Shown one piece after another: positions 22,113 to 33,972 of a stretch of 64,000 nucleotides of DNA. Made by a program: the position numbers and the translations under genes. The DNA is from Psococerastis gibbosa. Taxonomy: Eukaryota > Arthropoda > Insecta > Psocodea > Psocidae. The notes under the pieces were generated by a model. It was not told the DNA's origin. It saw only the letters and a program-made list of their open reading frames with translations, and ran no database searches. The first letter of the stretch is position 1. Every line of letters begins with the position of its first letter. The stretch lies in NCBI GenBank assembly GCA_963971405.1, contig OZ020491.1:10038855-10102854 (forward strand). The letters run 5' to 3'.

Positions 22113-23165
22113 TATGTCAGGATCGGACACCAAAAAATTTACAGTTCGGTAGCGGTTAAAAGACCCAATGCAGTGTGCAGTTTCGCACCATTGGGCACAG
22201 GTGCAGTGGGATCTGTAGGCTTTAAAAGGTAGGACAGCATCTATAAAACCGGAACATTCGAAGAAAAAGAACGATTTAATTCAATCAAAAACATTTTAAT
22301 AGAATATACGTATGTTTGGCGTATTCCTGGAGTTCGAAGGAAAATGCAGATGCCTCATAAGGGTATAGTTAGGTGCATGCAAGACATTTTTTCGGTACAA
22401 AACCACCCAGCGGCCTTAGTGGAATAATATATACCTGGGATGGGTTCAAGAGTAGGACATGATCCTTTGGATTAGGAACCCGAAAATTAATTGTACAGAA
22501 GCAGGACACATTTTTAAGCATCTCGCATCCGAAAATTAATGGTTGTGAACAAGGTGAACAACTGGTCTATCTAGACAAATGTATCCATTTGGAGACGAGA
22601 CATTGACGAGTTAACGTCTGCAAAACCGACCCATGTAGGCATAGTACCTCCAGTATATAATGATCAGGAGTAAGATAATCGTGATCCAGATAGTATCTGT
22701 CATTAGAACTAGAACCAAGAAAATTAGTCGTCTAGAAGCAGGACTCATTCATAAGAATTTGACACAGGAAAATGAATCGTTCAGTTGGCCGATTGACATT
22801 ACCGAGTTAACGTCTACAGAACCGACCCATCAGCAATAAGACAATCATGATCCTTATATAGGTAAGATCTGCCATTAACGGGGCCTACTTTGCCGTTGAG
22901 TATTAACTTATTCTTTGGGTTGAAAATCTAAACAAAACAATTTTGAATCATTTCCATTGTAAAATTATCTTGTGTACATGTTTAGTCCCAGGTTAAGATT
23001 AAACAAAAAATCGTCATAGTCGTAGAAACAAGAAAATTAGTCGTCCAGAAGCAGGACTCATTCATAAGGATTTGACATAGGAAAATTAATCGTTCGGCAG
23101 CAGTTAACAGGGTGTTAATGAAAAGCTTCAACTGGTCTTTCAAGACAAATGTCGGTTGTGATGCG
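22113..23165 (+). repeat. Degenerate tandem-repeat region, roughly 240-370 bp units
   Basis: The block AAAATTA(G/A)T(C/T)GT..AGAAGCAGGACTCATT recurs near 22485, 22722 and 23030. GACGAGACATTGA, GAGTTAACGTCT and ACCGACCCAT recur between them. The units are diverged and unequal in length. A segment at about 22880-22990 is a dispersed sequence also present at 40845-40960 and inside 62251-62409. Confidence 0.6.
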
Positions 23166-24421
23166 TGGCACGGGGCCTATTGTACCCCTTGGAGACGAGA
23201 CATTGATGGATACGTGATTGCAGTGACCCCGAGGGTTGTCGACATGCACCCATCAATCAACCCCCTTCTCTAATTTGACTGTCAGCTGGCCGTCTCGCTT
23301 TACATCCGATGTCATATTTGGTTGTTTGCTTCTTTTATCAACAGTAGTTATCCTTTGTAACGACCGGTATTTGAAACGTGAGACTCTTCGTCATTCAGTA
23401 CGATTCAGTTTACAAATGTTATCGTTAATGCAGAATAGACATGATTATAATGATAAATAAGAGTGTTTGGAGGTGAATCGAAACAGGATTCGCCTAAGTT
23501 TGAATGGAAATAGTTACAAAATGAATCATCAGGATTTTCAACTGCTGGCTATTTGTACAATGAACACGATTTAGGGTGCTGAAATGCTTAGTAATGGGAT
23601 TCACATAACGCGCTGCTTGCTATTGTACTTGAAAATGAAATTATAATAAACGGTAAAGGTGGAATAAGCTTAATTGGTGGAAATATAACCAGTGTAGAGG
23701 AAAATACTGCGATAAGAGTGGAGAAGACAGAAGTAAAGCTTCTAAACGAACTAAGGTTGGATTTTGCTTGACATGAAGAGGGCGAGTATTTTCACTTACC
23801 GCGCAGTATGTTGTCGATCACTGTTAGGAACTTTTACCTAACCTAATTGTTCGTTTTTGCAATAATAGTTCCTGTACACTAGTGAGATCGACATAGTGCG
23901 GAAATACAGTCCCTAACTAGCATCAGCTTTTCAAAGGGAAAAAAGTACATCTTGCTATGTATCATGATTATGTACATGGTAGACTAAAGGCTGCCAAATA
24001 CACTTAGATTATACAAACACTGGAGGTCTGGTAGGAGCGGGGTTATTTTTTGAGAAAGAAGGTTACTGAGTGCCTGCGCTACGTAGACGAATAATAAACG
24101 AAAACAGGACTTAGTCTAGGAACTGACACAGCCATAGGAGCTATGGAAAGTTGTAAGCACAGGGACACAATGCGAAAACTCAAGTGTTACGAAAGTGGGG
24201 GGAACCATTTTCATATAAGCAAAAGTTTCCAGTGAGGGCTGCCAAGTCCGACTGGTTTTAACCTAGAAAGAAAAAAAAACACTGGTATACAATATGATAC
24301 ATATTGCGCCTATCAAGTTTTGCCATTATAAAAGTACAAGCTCGAATAATAAATAAATATAACTTGCCCTAGAGCGGCTGGCATATTGTGCGTACGCTAT
24401 AGGTTTAGGAATATGGGATTC
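23166..24421. other. Gene-free stretch
   Basis: A 74-codon frame at 23236-23460 has a hydrophobic middle part but no recognisable family. No repeat partner found. Confidence 0.3.
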
Positions 24422-24535
24422 CAGATGTGATGAGACGCGTGTTGTAACTCAACACGGGTACTAACCTACAGAGGCGACTGATGAGGGAGATTGAATATAT
24501 TCATTAAATCGTGTGTAAGCTATTTGAAAAATATA
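24422..24535 (+). mobile_element. SINE-A fragment
   Basis: It shares GTAACTCAACACGGGTA, CCTACAGAGGCGACTGA and the ATTCATTAAATCGTGTGTAA end with other SINE-A copies. The 5' head is decayed. Confidence 0.6.
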
Positions 24536-24873
24536 CAATAAAATGAGCCCAGGATGGAAAGAGGTAAGTACGCCCCTGCTGTTGCTGTGGCTTTACCCGC
24601 CAAACGCGTCACGACGCAGCGATGAAATGGAGCGAAAGTCTTGGGGGTGAATTGAAAGGTGACGAGCCAAGACTCCACGTCATTCTCTCGGGGCTGCGGT
24701 CAGACAGTGGCGTGCGTTGCCACCCCCACCCCTCACTGCTTTACGGCTAAACAAGCGGTATTGGAAACAAATAAAAATATCCGGGGTCACATGGTGGTTG
24801 TAAAGACTTTACTTCGCAATAAAGTGCTCAGTGACGTGTAAGAGGGAGTTTATAGACGCAGAAGTTGCTGAGC

Positions 24874-25170
24874 GTTAAGACAACATGGAACCCTCGCACT
24901 TAATACTTTAACATTTCTGAGAATAAGAATGTTTCTTTAGGGAAGATGAACCCTGAAACGCACCTTTGAGCTCTTTTCAAATGGAGTATCATACTATATA
25001 CAATAGAACACAAGGTATTCATACGATGCATTCCTGTTTCTAAGGCCCTGCACAACGTTAAGACAACATGGACCTCTTGCACGTAATACTTTAACATTTC
25101 TGAGAATAAGAATGTTTCTTTAGGGAAGATGAAACGCACGCTTAAGTTATTTTCAAATGGATACTCGTAT
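24874..25170 (+). repeat. 183-bp direct repeat, two copies
   Basis: GTTAAGACAACATGGA starts at 24874 and 25057, each followed by TACTTTAACATTTCTGAGAA and TCTTTAGGGAAGATGAA. Copies are nearly identical for about 85 bp, then diverge. Confidence 0.75.
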
Positions 25171-25208
25171 TATGTAAGACAGAAATAATTCATAACTGCT
25201 AGCCTTTA

Positions 25209-25328
25209 GGCGCTTATTCCACCAACGTCAATAGCGATAGTAAATGTAGTATTGACATGGTAGCACAGTCTAAAAATGTCTGCTACCACGTCAATACTAC
25301 ATTTACTATCACTGGTGGAATAAGCGCC
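25209..25328. mobile_element. TTA-type MITE, copy b (120 bp)
   Basis: The left end GGCGCTTATTCCACC and right end GGTGGAATAAGCGCC are a perfect 15-bp inverted repeat flanked by TTA at 25206-25208 and 25329-25331. The arms extend through GATAGTAAATGTAGTATTGAC and TGGTAGCA, so most of the element is palindromic. It shares the subterminal GACGTGGTAGCAGACATTT-type block with the composite copies at 41845 and 49945. Confidence 0.9.
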
Positions 25329-26777
25329 TTAACACCCAGAACACGCGGAGGATTCTCACAGCAGCGGTTTGCCGACGTCTTTTCCATTGTATCTATAGGG
25401 CTAGCAGAGGATTTCTTGTAGATTTCGGAAGCTGACGTGAAGCCGACCGCATGGAAGTGCATGGGTTTCCCCTGGACACGCCAGTTCATAGAAATCTGCT
25501 AAAGTAGACTCTTTGGGTTTGCACCAAGCCCTATCCCTACAATGGAAAAGCCGTCGACGAATCACGGGTCCGTGTGTACCTTTGGCCTTCTTCCAATTAA
25601 GTTCGTAATCCTAAATGTTGGCGATTTTAGACAGGGCACTCACAATGATGAAGTTATTGAGTTAAAAGGGATATATCCGAGTTACCAGACATCGTGCGTG
25701 GACTTTTGGGAAGGTTAATGTCCCGAATGTTATCATTTCATTTACCATATTATCAATAGCCTATATCACTCTTTCAACCGTCACGTGGCCTACTACTTCC
25801 TATTTCTTACGAAAATTATTAACCGTAACTAAAAATGCTTTTTGCCACCTAGCGGAAATAACATAAGATGGCTTGATTTCCGTAAGAGGCAACAATGTTT
25901 GGCCATGATTAGTTAGATGTCGCAACTTGGATTAAACAGTGAACGCAGATGCGGCTGAAAGGGATGCTGCCACACTGTCCGGTGCTACCGCGTAAAAATA
26001 GCTGAATTTAGTTATTAATACTCTTGATCCAATCAGTCTTACTCGAGTTACAGTGTCGCATGTGTTGAAATGCTATCAAAACCGGGTGACAGGCCTCACT
26101 CAACTGAATGTTTATTTATTTATGGTGTCCGGTCATCCTTCCCTGCCGCAGCACCATCCGGTCGATTGCGGTTGGCACGGTGCCCCCGGAACAGTGTGAC
26201 CGTGCACATGACTCCATGCCATCCCTTCAAACCGGTCCCTTTTGGCGGGACAGTGATAAGGGATAGTATGTCGCCGGCCTTAGCTTACTGACATCGACGC
26301 CCCCCCCCCCCTCACCAATTTAGAGTATTATAAGCTATTGAACTATCCGTGAAAGTCAACTCAAACTATGATTGATTTTAACATTCATAGCATTTGATGT
26401 AGCTGACGAAATATAGAGGGAGAGGCAGGGCAAAGCCTGAAGATATCCCGGGAACTCTAGCCAGTTCCTTTCATGTCACCGTCAGAAGGCCTCCTTCTTG
26501 CCGGTTCAAAGAAAATCAAGGCTTGTTTTTGATTGATAAGAGCTAATTACTTGGCAACTCATGATCTTTGTTCGGAACCGAGTCCGACTGCGGCCGCCTT
26601 GGGCTTTCTGACTCTCAGAATGAGAGAACGCTCCCTTCCTCTCCTCCCGAATTTTCCCCTCCGTCGCTCTGAAGAAGGACCTGCTGAAGAGGGGTAGGTG
26701 GAAGCTGTTTAAACTTGCTGATTGAGTAACTATTGCCAATGGGCTGTTGTATAGCAGGGAAAATTTTGAAGAACTTT
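25329..26777. other. Gene-free stretch
   Basis: Short frames at 25283-25489 (minus), 26070-26291 (plus) and 26506-26739 (minus) lack recognisable homology. A poly-C run lies at 26300-26309. Confidence 0.35.
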
Positions 26778-26963
26778 AAATAAATATTGACTTTTTTTCT
26801 ATTACTAAGCCAACCTAACGGAGTTAGGGCTATAAAGCTCTTTCTTACACTCAACTAGGCCTGCTTTACATGCCCTCCGAAAATATAGCAAGTGTGGTAC
26901 TCGAACAAACAACCTTCCGGGTGATAGTCGGATTTTCTACCACTACTTCGACATGTCCTGATT
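26778..26963 (-). mobile_element. SINE-C copy
   Basis: On the plus strand it starts with an AAATAAATA tail, then TATTACTAAGCCAACCTAAC, GGAGTTAGGGCTATAAAG and CACTCAACTAGG, and ends at TCGACATGTCCTGA. On the minus strand this matches the SINE at 8795-8978, including a decayed box B-like TTGTTTGTTCGAGTACC. Confidence 0.7.
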
Positions 26964-27189
26964 TTAGGTTTTCATTTTGTGTTACCTCCAGCTCTTTCAT
27001 AATATTCCTGTTACCTTTATACAAGACAAGTCAATTTAAAAATTTAAAAAAATCAAGGATATGACAACAAAACATTGTAAGGCGGATTCAAAAATTCCGA
27101 ATACAAGAGCAAAGAGTCAATCGTCAAGAAACCATCAGTCCTTCTCAGGACCTAGCCTGATGATGGTAGTAGCACCGTCTCCCGAAACG

Positions 27190-27292
27190 TCACCACCTTG
27201 CCCTGACAATGAACTCTGCCCTAATTGTTCGATGACTAAGAGACTCACGCCTCTAATGAGTATTAACACAGCAGGCAAGTCCAACTAACCCT
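27190..27292 (+). repeat. Half copy of the 17234-17413 MITE
   Basis: CCTGACAATGAACTCTGCCC, AATTGTTCGATGACTAA and AAGTCCAACTAACCCTTT match the right half of the 180-bp MITE. Confidence 0.65.
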
Positions 27293-27402
27293 TTAGATAA
27301 ATGCAGGTTCAAATGAAGTCCCATGAACATCAAGTAGACCATCGGCCATTTCCAACAGGAATATTTTTACGGCGGTAGTAAGATGATGAAAGGAACTTTT
27401 AA

Positions 27403-27568
27403 GGCCTTCGATGGCATAATGGTAGCTTGTTCGTACTTGTGCGAGTCTCTACACATCATGCGTAACCTGTCGTAACTCAACACATGCATTACCTACAGAG
27501 GCGCCTGAAGAGTTATTTCGGATACATTCATTGAATTGTGTGTATGCGAATAATCTTAAAAAAAAACT
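27403..27568 (+). mobile_element. SINE-A copy
   Basis: It starts GGCCTTCGATGGCATAATGG, keeps CGTAACTCAACACATGCATT and CCTACAGAGGCGCCTG, and ends AATAATCTTAAAAAAAAAC. It is close to full length, with an A tail. Confidence 0.7.
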
Positions 27569-27735
27569 ACTAGAATTCATGGATCAACTGATGGAGGAGG
27601 CAGGAGCTCGAACGTAACAAGAGCTGAAGAGGAAGGCGCAGAGTGAGAAAGAGGTGGAGGATGATGTTCAGAGAGTTACTGCCAACCAATCGTTGAGATT
27701 GCGAGTTCAGAAGAACAAGTCTGATGATGAAACAG
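27569..27735 (+). repeat. Probable LINE 3' tail
   Basis: The end AACCAATCGTTGAGATTGCG followed by AGTTCAGAAGAA resembles the CCAATCCCTAGATTGCAACT ... AGAAGAAG tail of the LINE at 5469-5751. The upstream part is rich in GAGGAAG/GAGGTGGAGG and frame-broken. Confidence 0.4.
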
Positions 27736-28972
27736 TAGGATTCGGGCTAATGTAAATGGTCAATCTAAAAGCATACGTTTCGTCAACAACCACGGTGGGC
27801 AGCATCAGCATTCAAGTGCAGCAGCAATTGAGAAAACTTATCACGGCCCATCATTATTCTAACGGCGATAGGCAACTCAACAACTGTTAACATACGGAAA
27901 ATGGAGATGTCAGGAATTGACTCTCAACCTTCTAAACTCAAAAAGCTTCTCCGCCAAAATCTGTTTGACAAGTAGAGTTTAAATGAAATCCATTTGAGTT
28001 GTTCTTCTGGGTTTGATTTTACCAATAATTCTCAATTATTGGTTGAGAGCATAAACAGAGTTTACATGATTTCGTTTTTGGATTAATTTCATTTGAAAAT
28101 CCAAAGCTTTTACTGACAGCCACATATTGGTTGTATGGCTCTTTTACCTTGTGGAACGGATAACTGACGTCGCACTAAAAAGTAGTAAAATTCAAATGAA
28201 TCGTTTAAACATTGAAGGCTTTTCAAATGTTGATGCGTTCAAACTCATTGCCAGCCCGGTCTCTCTGAGGGTGTACGGGTAGTAGCATAGTAAAGAATGC
28301 GTTACAAGAAGTACAGCACAGTATAAGACTATGCTTAGGTAAGCTTAAATAATTGCTCTCAACATAGCCAAACTCTCACTTTTAAAAACAAACAAAAATA
28401 AAAAAAATTAATCAGTCCAAGAAGTTCGCTTGAAAACAAAGGGTTCATCCAAGTTCTCAAATTTAATTCAATTACCATTATATTCAGTCAATTAATTCCG
28501 AGAATGCTCACCAGATGTCGGGCTTTTACACAAATTAACCCGGCACATCAATGCATACGATTACTATAAAGAGTTTTTCCTCACCTTCTATTAATTTCTT
28601 TAACTTTGAAGAAGCTAGGGGGTAGAGGTAAAAGGTTAAAGGGGCTAATTTAACTGGGGGTTTTTGAATTGTAATCAGTGAATTTTATACCCCTGACATT
28701 TTTATGGCTTCCGCAAATTATTTTATTTCATTAAATGTAAAAATGGGGTTATATTTTGAAAGTTTTTCTAGCCATTAAGTGACTTTTCCAATTTTTTAAT
28801 CATTGACGCCATCATTTAGTTTTGGACATGTGCTTTTTTTTCTTTTGAGTAATTTGATTACGTATTATTAACCGATTATGTAGATATTCAGTCATAGATG
28901 ACATATTAAACAAGAAAGAAAAAGGGACGAGGAAGTGCGAAGTGTTTAAAAAATTATTTTCTTCGAAAACGC
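27736..28972. other. Gene-free A+T-rich stretch
   Basis: No coding signal, repeat partner or inverted repeat that I could support. Confidence 0.35.
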
Positions 28973-29092
28973 CGGACTGACCTTTGCGAGTTGGGAGTCC
29001 GTAGATGGTGGAGCATTGTAAAAAACCAAGATGACTGGAGGAGTGTTGTCGAGCAGGCCGAAGCCCATCATGGGCTGTAGAGCCAGAAGAAG
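28973..29092 (+). pseudogene. LINE C-terminal remnant
   Basis: A frame reads NQDDWRSVVEQAEAHHGL then stops (TAG) near 29080, followed by AGCCAGAAGAAGAAC. D-x-W-R-x-V-V-x-x-A-x-x-H-x-G-L before a stop and a (GAA)-rich tail is a usual 3' end of insect non-LTR retrotransposons. The overlapping minus-strand 68-codon frame is spurious. Confidence 0.6.
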
Positions 29093-29312
29093 AACTTCAA
29101 AGGCAATGCAATATAACAAAAGCGATGAAATCGAAGTAAAAAGCGAAAACAAGAAACGGAATAAAATGAAATTTTTTGTTTATTTATTTACTTTCTTATT
29201 CCTGCTTATGCTTCCTCACTGTGCGACTGGTGCGTGACAGTCTCAGTGCCCCTAATGTACACGTACAGTTAATATTAAGAAATGAGGTTACAGTGATAAT
29301 GGAGAAGCAGAG

Positions 29313-29382
29313 TCAAGCTTACCATTGACGCAATGAAACAGGCGAAAGCATGACTTAACCAAGTACAGATACGAGTCTTTGC
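29313..29382 (+). repeat. Dispersed repeat, pair with 21303-21376
   Basis: It shares TTACCATTGACGCAATG, ACAGGCGAAA and GACTTAACCAAGTA in order. Confidence 0.55.
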
Positions 29383-30247
29383 CAGACTTACATATTTACA
29401 AAGAACAACAGCACCATCAGTCCATCAAATCTCCGTAACCATAGTTAGACAACACCATAAACCAAAATCCACAAAACTTTCAAAACTTCCCACTAAAAAT
29501 GCCACAGCAAAGGACAGTCCGCGAATGACAGGAAACAAAACACCGACAGACAAAAAAGTTTCACGTGGCGAGATTGAAAGCAGAATCAATAAAACATAGT
29601 TAGCGGGACGATCCAAATCCATATTTTCTAATTTTCTTCTTGTCAGAGAAGAGAGACGGGCAAGAGGACAGGCAGTGGGGAGGGGGGAGGGGGCAGAGAC
29701 AAGAAGTTGCAGATGATTTGTAGCGCAGGCATCACTGAGTTTGTCCCCGGGTCCCGAATCCTGTGAGATCCCAATATATGGGTGATCGGGCCCCGTACTT
29801 TACCCAATTTATTTCGTAGTCAGTCATAATTTACCGTCATAAATACATCTAAGTAAACTGCGGGCTGTCAATAGTTGAAAGACAAATGCCTCTACTGACT
29901 GTCATATCTTTGCTTTGGTTATATTGTCCCCCCCCCCCCAGTTCACTTGCTCCCTGGATATCGTTCCACGTGTTCCTCCTGTATACCCACGGTTTCCCTC
30001 AACAATAATAAAATATAGAGGTTAAACTTGTGGGGAATTGTGTGGAAGAAAACGTTTCCAGCTTGTTAGATTTAAAAAAAGTGGCCAATGAAAAACAAAT
30101 GAGCAATTTGAACAGGCACGGTTGACAACAGAACACAGGCGCAGTAATTTCTGCGCACTTGACCTTGGGCCCCATCTTAGCTTGATTATATTGGGCTTAT
30201 GATGAGAATTCGAGGACAGAGATGAATGGATATAAATTGCGAATGAA
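29383..30247. other. Gene-free stretch
   Basis: A 65-codon minus frame at 29425-29622 is not recognised. A G-rich tract is at 29675-29695 and a C run at 29930-29939. Confidence 0.3.
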
Positions 30248-30610
30248 GAAGTATATTATGGCAGTAGTAATTTAGACCCAAAATGAAAAGTAAATTTGAG
30301 ATTGAGAATTGGCCAAAACGAAACATAATTACCTAAAGTAGACTAATATCTTTAACAACACACAAGCTATTTGAGTGGGATCATCAAAAATTTCTAGTGT
30401 TGGTAAAATAACAATGTGAAACAGACCTAAAACTCCAAACGGGTGGATGAAACAACTCACTTAATCGCCGCGTGGAGCCTTGTTAATTACAAACCACCTC
30501 AGTCAAGAAGTATATTTCGGCACTGTACTGAGAAGCAATATAGACCCAAAATGAACAGTAAAATTGAGATTGAGTATGGCCAAAACGAAACATAATTACC
30601 CAGACTAATT
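30248..30610 (+). repeat. Tandem repeat, about 259-bp unit (left part)
   Basis: GAAGTATATT starts a unit at 30248 and again at 30507. Each unit continues TAGACCCAAAATGAA, ATTGAGATTGAG, AAACGAAACATAATTACC, and the first unit goes on through ACACAAGCTATTTGAGTGGG and ATCGCCGCGTGGAGCC. The array resumes at 31496 after an insertion. Confidence 0.75.
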
Positions 30611-30639
30611 TATTAAATAAATAAATAAATAAAGAACCG

Positions 30640-30690
30640 GTCCGAGTTGTCCGAGTTTACTCGAACATGCTTTCCGATTTATCAAGTAGT
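30640..30690 (+). repeat. Short dispersed repeat (AACATGCTTTCC)
   Basis: A sequence like AAAGAACCGGTCCGAG...CGAACATGCTTTCCGATTTAT recurs near 32218-32255 and 55538-55580, preceded by AAATAAATAAAT in two of the three. The class is unknown. Confidence 0.45.
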
Positions 30691-30716
30691 AGCTAGAGAA
30701 AATGAGTAATTTCATG

Positions 30717-31492
30717 GTAAATAATTTTCCTATTGTTAAATTTCCGATATCTCGGGGAAGGGGGGGGGGGTTGTCCACCTGACGTCACTGGAGGTGAGGT
30801 AAATTCTAGATAAGTTAGACCAACAAATTACCACACAGCAATAATGGCAGGGCACGCAACGCATTTGACCGTGAATTTTTTTGAATCATTTTTTCAAAAA
30901 CATTTTTTTTGCACAAAACCAAATAGTTTTTTTGGAAAGCAATCTGTCCGGTTTCGTTACTCAATTTAACACCTAAAACATGCCTGAAGGTAGAAATCAT
31001 CGATGGAAAGGTTTCACAGAAAAAATATTTTAGTCATTTTCCTTAAAAATTTAGTTATTATTTTTATTTTTTTACCCCCAGAAGCAAACTATCGAGGGGC
31101 AAGCGACCCCACGCATTTTGTCAAAAATAATAACGACTACAATATATGAGAATTTAAAAGAAATCGTTGGAGCCGTTTCGGATAAATAATTTTTTTAGAC
31201 GTTTTTTTTGGAGTTTTTTGAAAATAAAACCCCCCCAAATTGAGAAAGCCCAAAATAAAAAAAATTCCTGAGGTATGATTTTTGTGAACCTAAATGCCGA
31301 ATTTCATCAATATCGACTGAGTAGTTTGCCCGGAAAACGGCGAACAGACAGACAGAGCGACAGACAGACATTTCGTAAAAACCACTTTTTTGGGTTCCTG
31401 TGACCTCAAAACGTGTAAATCCGTTGAAATCTCGGAATCGAAAATTTCAACCATCACAAAGGTTTCCTTATACTACGTATAAATTGGAAAGC
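30717..31492 (-). repeat. Repeat D, copy 3, inserted in the tandem array
   Basis: It is full length and inverted relative to 18754-19532. It lies between the two halves of the 259-bp tandem array, so it arrived after the array formed. The G run at 30760-30770 is the complement of the C run in copy 2. The 61-codon frame at 30815-31000 (minus) matches that of copy 2. Confidence 0.8.
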
Positions 31493-31495
31493 AAT

Positions 31496-31780
31496 AAGTA
31501 AAACGGGTAGAGCGTTGTTAATGACAAACCACCTAAGTCAATAAGTACAAATGGCAGTGTACTGAAATGTGATTTAGATCCAAAATGAAACATAATTACC
31601 CAGAGTAATACATTAACAACACACAAGCTATTTTAGTGGGATCACCAAGAATTTCCATTCCTGGTAAAATAACTAAGTGAAACAGACCTAAAACAACTCC
31701 AAAGGGGTGGATGAGACAACACACTTAATCGCCGCGTGGAGCCTTGTTAATGACAAACCACCTAAGTCACCCTCATTTCT
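31496..31780 (+). repeat. Tandem repeat, about 259-bp unit (right part)
   Basis: It contains ATGACAAACCACCTAAGTCA (at about 31520 and again 31750), GATCCAAAATGAAACATAAT, ACACAAGCTATTTTAGTGGG and ATCGCCGCGTGGAGCC, in the same order as the units at 30248-30610. Confidence 0.75.
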
Positions 31781-32287
31781 TGGGGAGGGTGAAAGGGAGG
31801 AAGGGGTAACTTTGGACGGTTTGCAACTAAGTTATATAAGAAAGGACGTTGAGGGTCTTAAACACATGTCACTTATGGAATGTATTACACGGTTGTTGCC
31901 TACGTCAGCGCCAGGGTTGTGATAATGTGCATATTAGATTAACTTATGTGTGTATGCTTGCGTTTATTAGGATGAAATATTAGTGACTTTTGTAATTTAT
32001 GTTTACATGTGAGCCCTGTTTAAAGTTTTAGTTAGGAGATCCACTTTTTAGTGTCATCCCTAGCGGTTGACATTGCTGCAGAGAAGATGGTTTATGTAAT
32101 AGGTATTTTAATACTGTTTGTTGGGAATGTTCCTTGTTCTGTAGAATACAGTTAGTTCGCGTTTGATATGCTCAAATACCAATGACATGGATTGATTAGG
32201 GCTGTTAAATATACCTGATAAAGAACCAGCACGAGTGAACATGCTTTCCTATTAATCTATTGCTATGTATGCATGATCATGTATTCA
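31781..32287. other. Gene-free stretch
   Basis: The 71-codon frame at 31707-31922 runs out of the tandem repeat and is not a recognisable gene. Confidence 0.35.
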
Positions 32288-32375
32288 TGTAGTCGGGACC
32301 CAGGCCACAATTTGGACCCATAGGTCCCCCAGTCGTACTAGTCGAGTTCTATTGCTTCTGCGAATCTCGCTATGG
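32288..32375 (-). repeat. Reverse copy of the spacer in the 1057-1810 repeat
   Basis: On the minus strand it reads CCATAGCG, GCAGAAGCAATAGAACTC, GGGGGACCTATGGGTCC and GGCCTGGGTCC, matching 1264-1345 and 1612-1695. Confidence 0.65.
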
Positions 32376-32965
32376 TAAGTTACTAAGGAGACTATTATGC
32401 ATATATAACAGAATCATCTTAAGGAGCACTAGGAAATTTTTCTGGAGGGGCACTGGAACTCGCCATTTAGCTAAGAATCCACTATTTTCATCGGCATCTT
32501 TCCATTAGGAGGAGACAACATGCCCCCCTCCCCCTTTTCGCCGTCAGTGAGCATCATGTTTATAACCCCACTTATCCGTAGAGAGAGCTTCCACAAAGAG
32601 AAAGGTCCTTTGACAATGAAAAAGGAGAGGTCACTCTGTTGCAAGCAGCAGGAACGGTAGCTCAAGTGCCGCTTCGAATGGAGTTCAATTTACAGTGATG
32701 GAGAGCCTTCAATCAAAAAGGCTCCATAAAAGGTTGGTAAAGGGCACTAAGCACCCTGCAAGGTTTTCCTCTTAGACCCCTGAGGTGTTTCTAAAGCCTT
32801 TCTCCCGAGAATTCGAATTTCACGTTGATTTTTTAGACAAAGGCCCCCGGTGCGGTACTGTGCTGGAAAAGTCAGCTATTCATTTGTGTTCAATGATTTA
32901 CTGTCAGACAATTTATCGGCTGGCAGTTTTCTGAATTTTTTGAAAATGTCAAGATACCTTCAGTA
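32376..32965. other. Gene-free stretch
   Basis: The minus-strand frame at 32471-32665 is unrecognised; nothing else supported. Confidence 0.35.
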
Positions 32966-33093
32966 GAAGACAGTGACGGAATGAATGCAAGGATACCAAA
33001 ATGGGGAGATGATGTGAAGCATAAGAAATGGGTCTGGGGCGACCCCCTAACTCTGCGCACGCGGCACTAAGAGGGAAGAAGAAGAAGAAGCAT
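32966..33093 (+). repeat. LINE 3' tail
   Basis: AAGAAATGGGTCTGGGGCGA, then GCGGCACTAAGAGGGAAGAAG and (GAA)n. The parts AGAAATGGGTCCTGGG and GGCACTAAGAGGAAGAAG occur in the same order in the LINE remnant at 35538-35735 (minus). Confidence 0.6.
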
Positions 33094-33133
33094 TCCACAT
33101 AAAATTTTTACAAACTATGGTAGAACCCACATT

Positions 33134-33254
33134 CAAGGACGGATTCAGGGGGGGGGGTGAACCCTAATTTAGTAAATCTGTTGTAAGTCTATTTATTATC
33201 AATTTTGAACCACAACGCCTCCCCCCTCCCCCAATGGGCTGGATCCGTCTCTCT
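33134..33254. repeat. Possible G-rich MITE relic
   Basis: The left end CAAGGACGGATTCAGGGGGG is loosely inverted as CCAATGGGCTGGATCCGTCT at the right. The layout, with a poly-G run inside the end, resembles the MITEs at 704 and 39895, but I found no target duplication. Confidence 0.4.
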
Positions 33255-33630
33255 CCAACTTTAGGGTGCTGGTTCCACACAAGACTAGACAGTTAGAAAG
33301 AAATAAGTCAAACCATTATATGCGTGGAGGAGCAGCAATCTGAAGAGTTTCACCTGTCAACAAGTAATTTATTCAACATCAATCTAACAAACACGTTTTT
33401 GTACGGAGTCCCCACAAAAACAAGGTTCTCAAGTGATGGTTTTCTGTTTATTAGTCCACTATTTAACAATTAAACTAAGTGGCTTGGCATAATCTTGATG
33501 GAAACAGACCACAGAAAATTACGAGATAAATAGTAAATACGAGCAGTAAAAACAGTAAATAAACCCATCGTATGATGGGTTACCTTATAGTAATGACATG
33601 ATTTCGGTTTTTCACAATGTTTCAGAAATG

Positions 33631-33972
33631 TTGTTGTTTTGCTTTCAGCATTTCTGCTTTAAGCAACCCTGTCAGCCTGGCGGGGGGAGTTAGTCTGTTT
33701 GTTACCTTGAGGCACCCTAAGGGCAGACTCTTTCACCTCGGGGAAAGGGGAGTTGACTAACAGGGTGGACCTCCTGATTATAGTGGATTCCGAACCACTT
33801 GGGGAACATGGTAAAGTCACACGATTAAATCGGAGGTGACCAGGACTGCTACTGCCTAAGCGAGTTATCACGTCCCACCAGGTTCCCCTGCCAACGCTGC
33901 GCACACTACGAAGTTGCCGCAGTTTGAAATATGCTCTGCTGTAATGGAATCAACATGGTAAGGCCGTTGGCT
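33631..33972 (-). mobile_element. 5S-headed SINE, complete copy with 14-bp TSD
   Basis: On the minus strand the element starts GCCAACGGCCTTACCATGTT, like the first bases of 5S rRNA. It has CGGCAAC (box A-like) and a CAGGGGAACCTGGTGGGA-type block (box C-like), then a non-5S body and an A-rich (AAC)-type tail. It is bounded by a perfect 14-bp direct repeat, ATGTTTCAGAAATG, at 33617-33630 and 33973-33986. The 81-codon minus-strand frame at 33659-33904 is an open stretch in the body, repeated in the 60609 copy, and not evidence for a protein. Confidence 0.9.
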
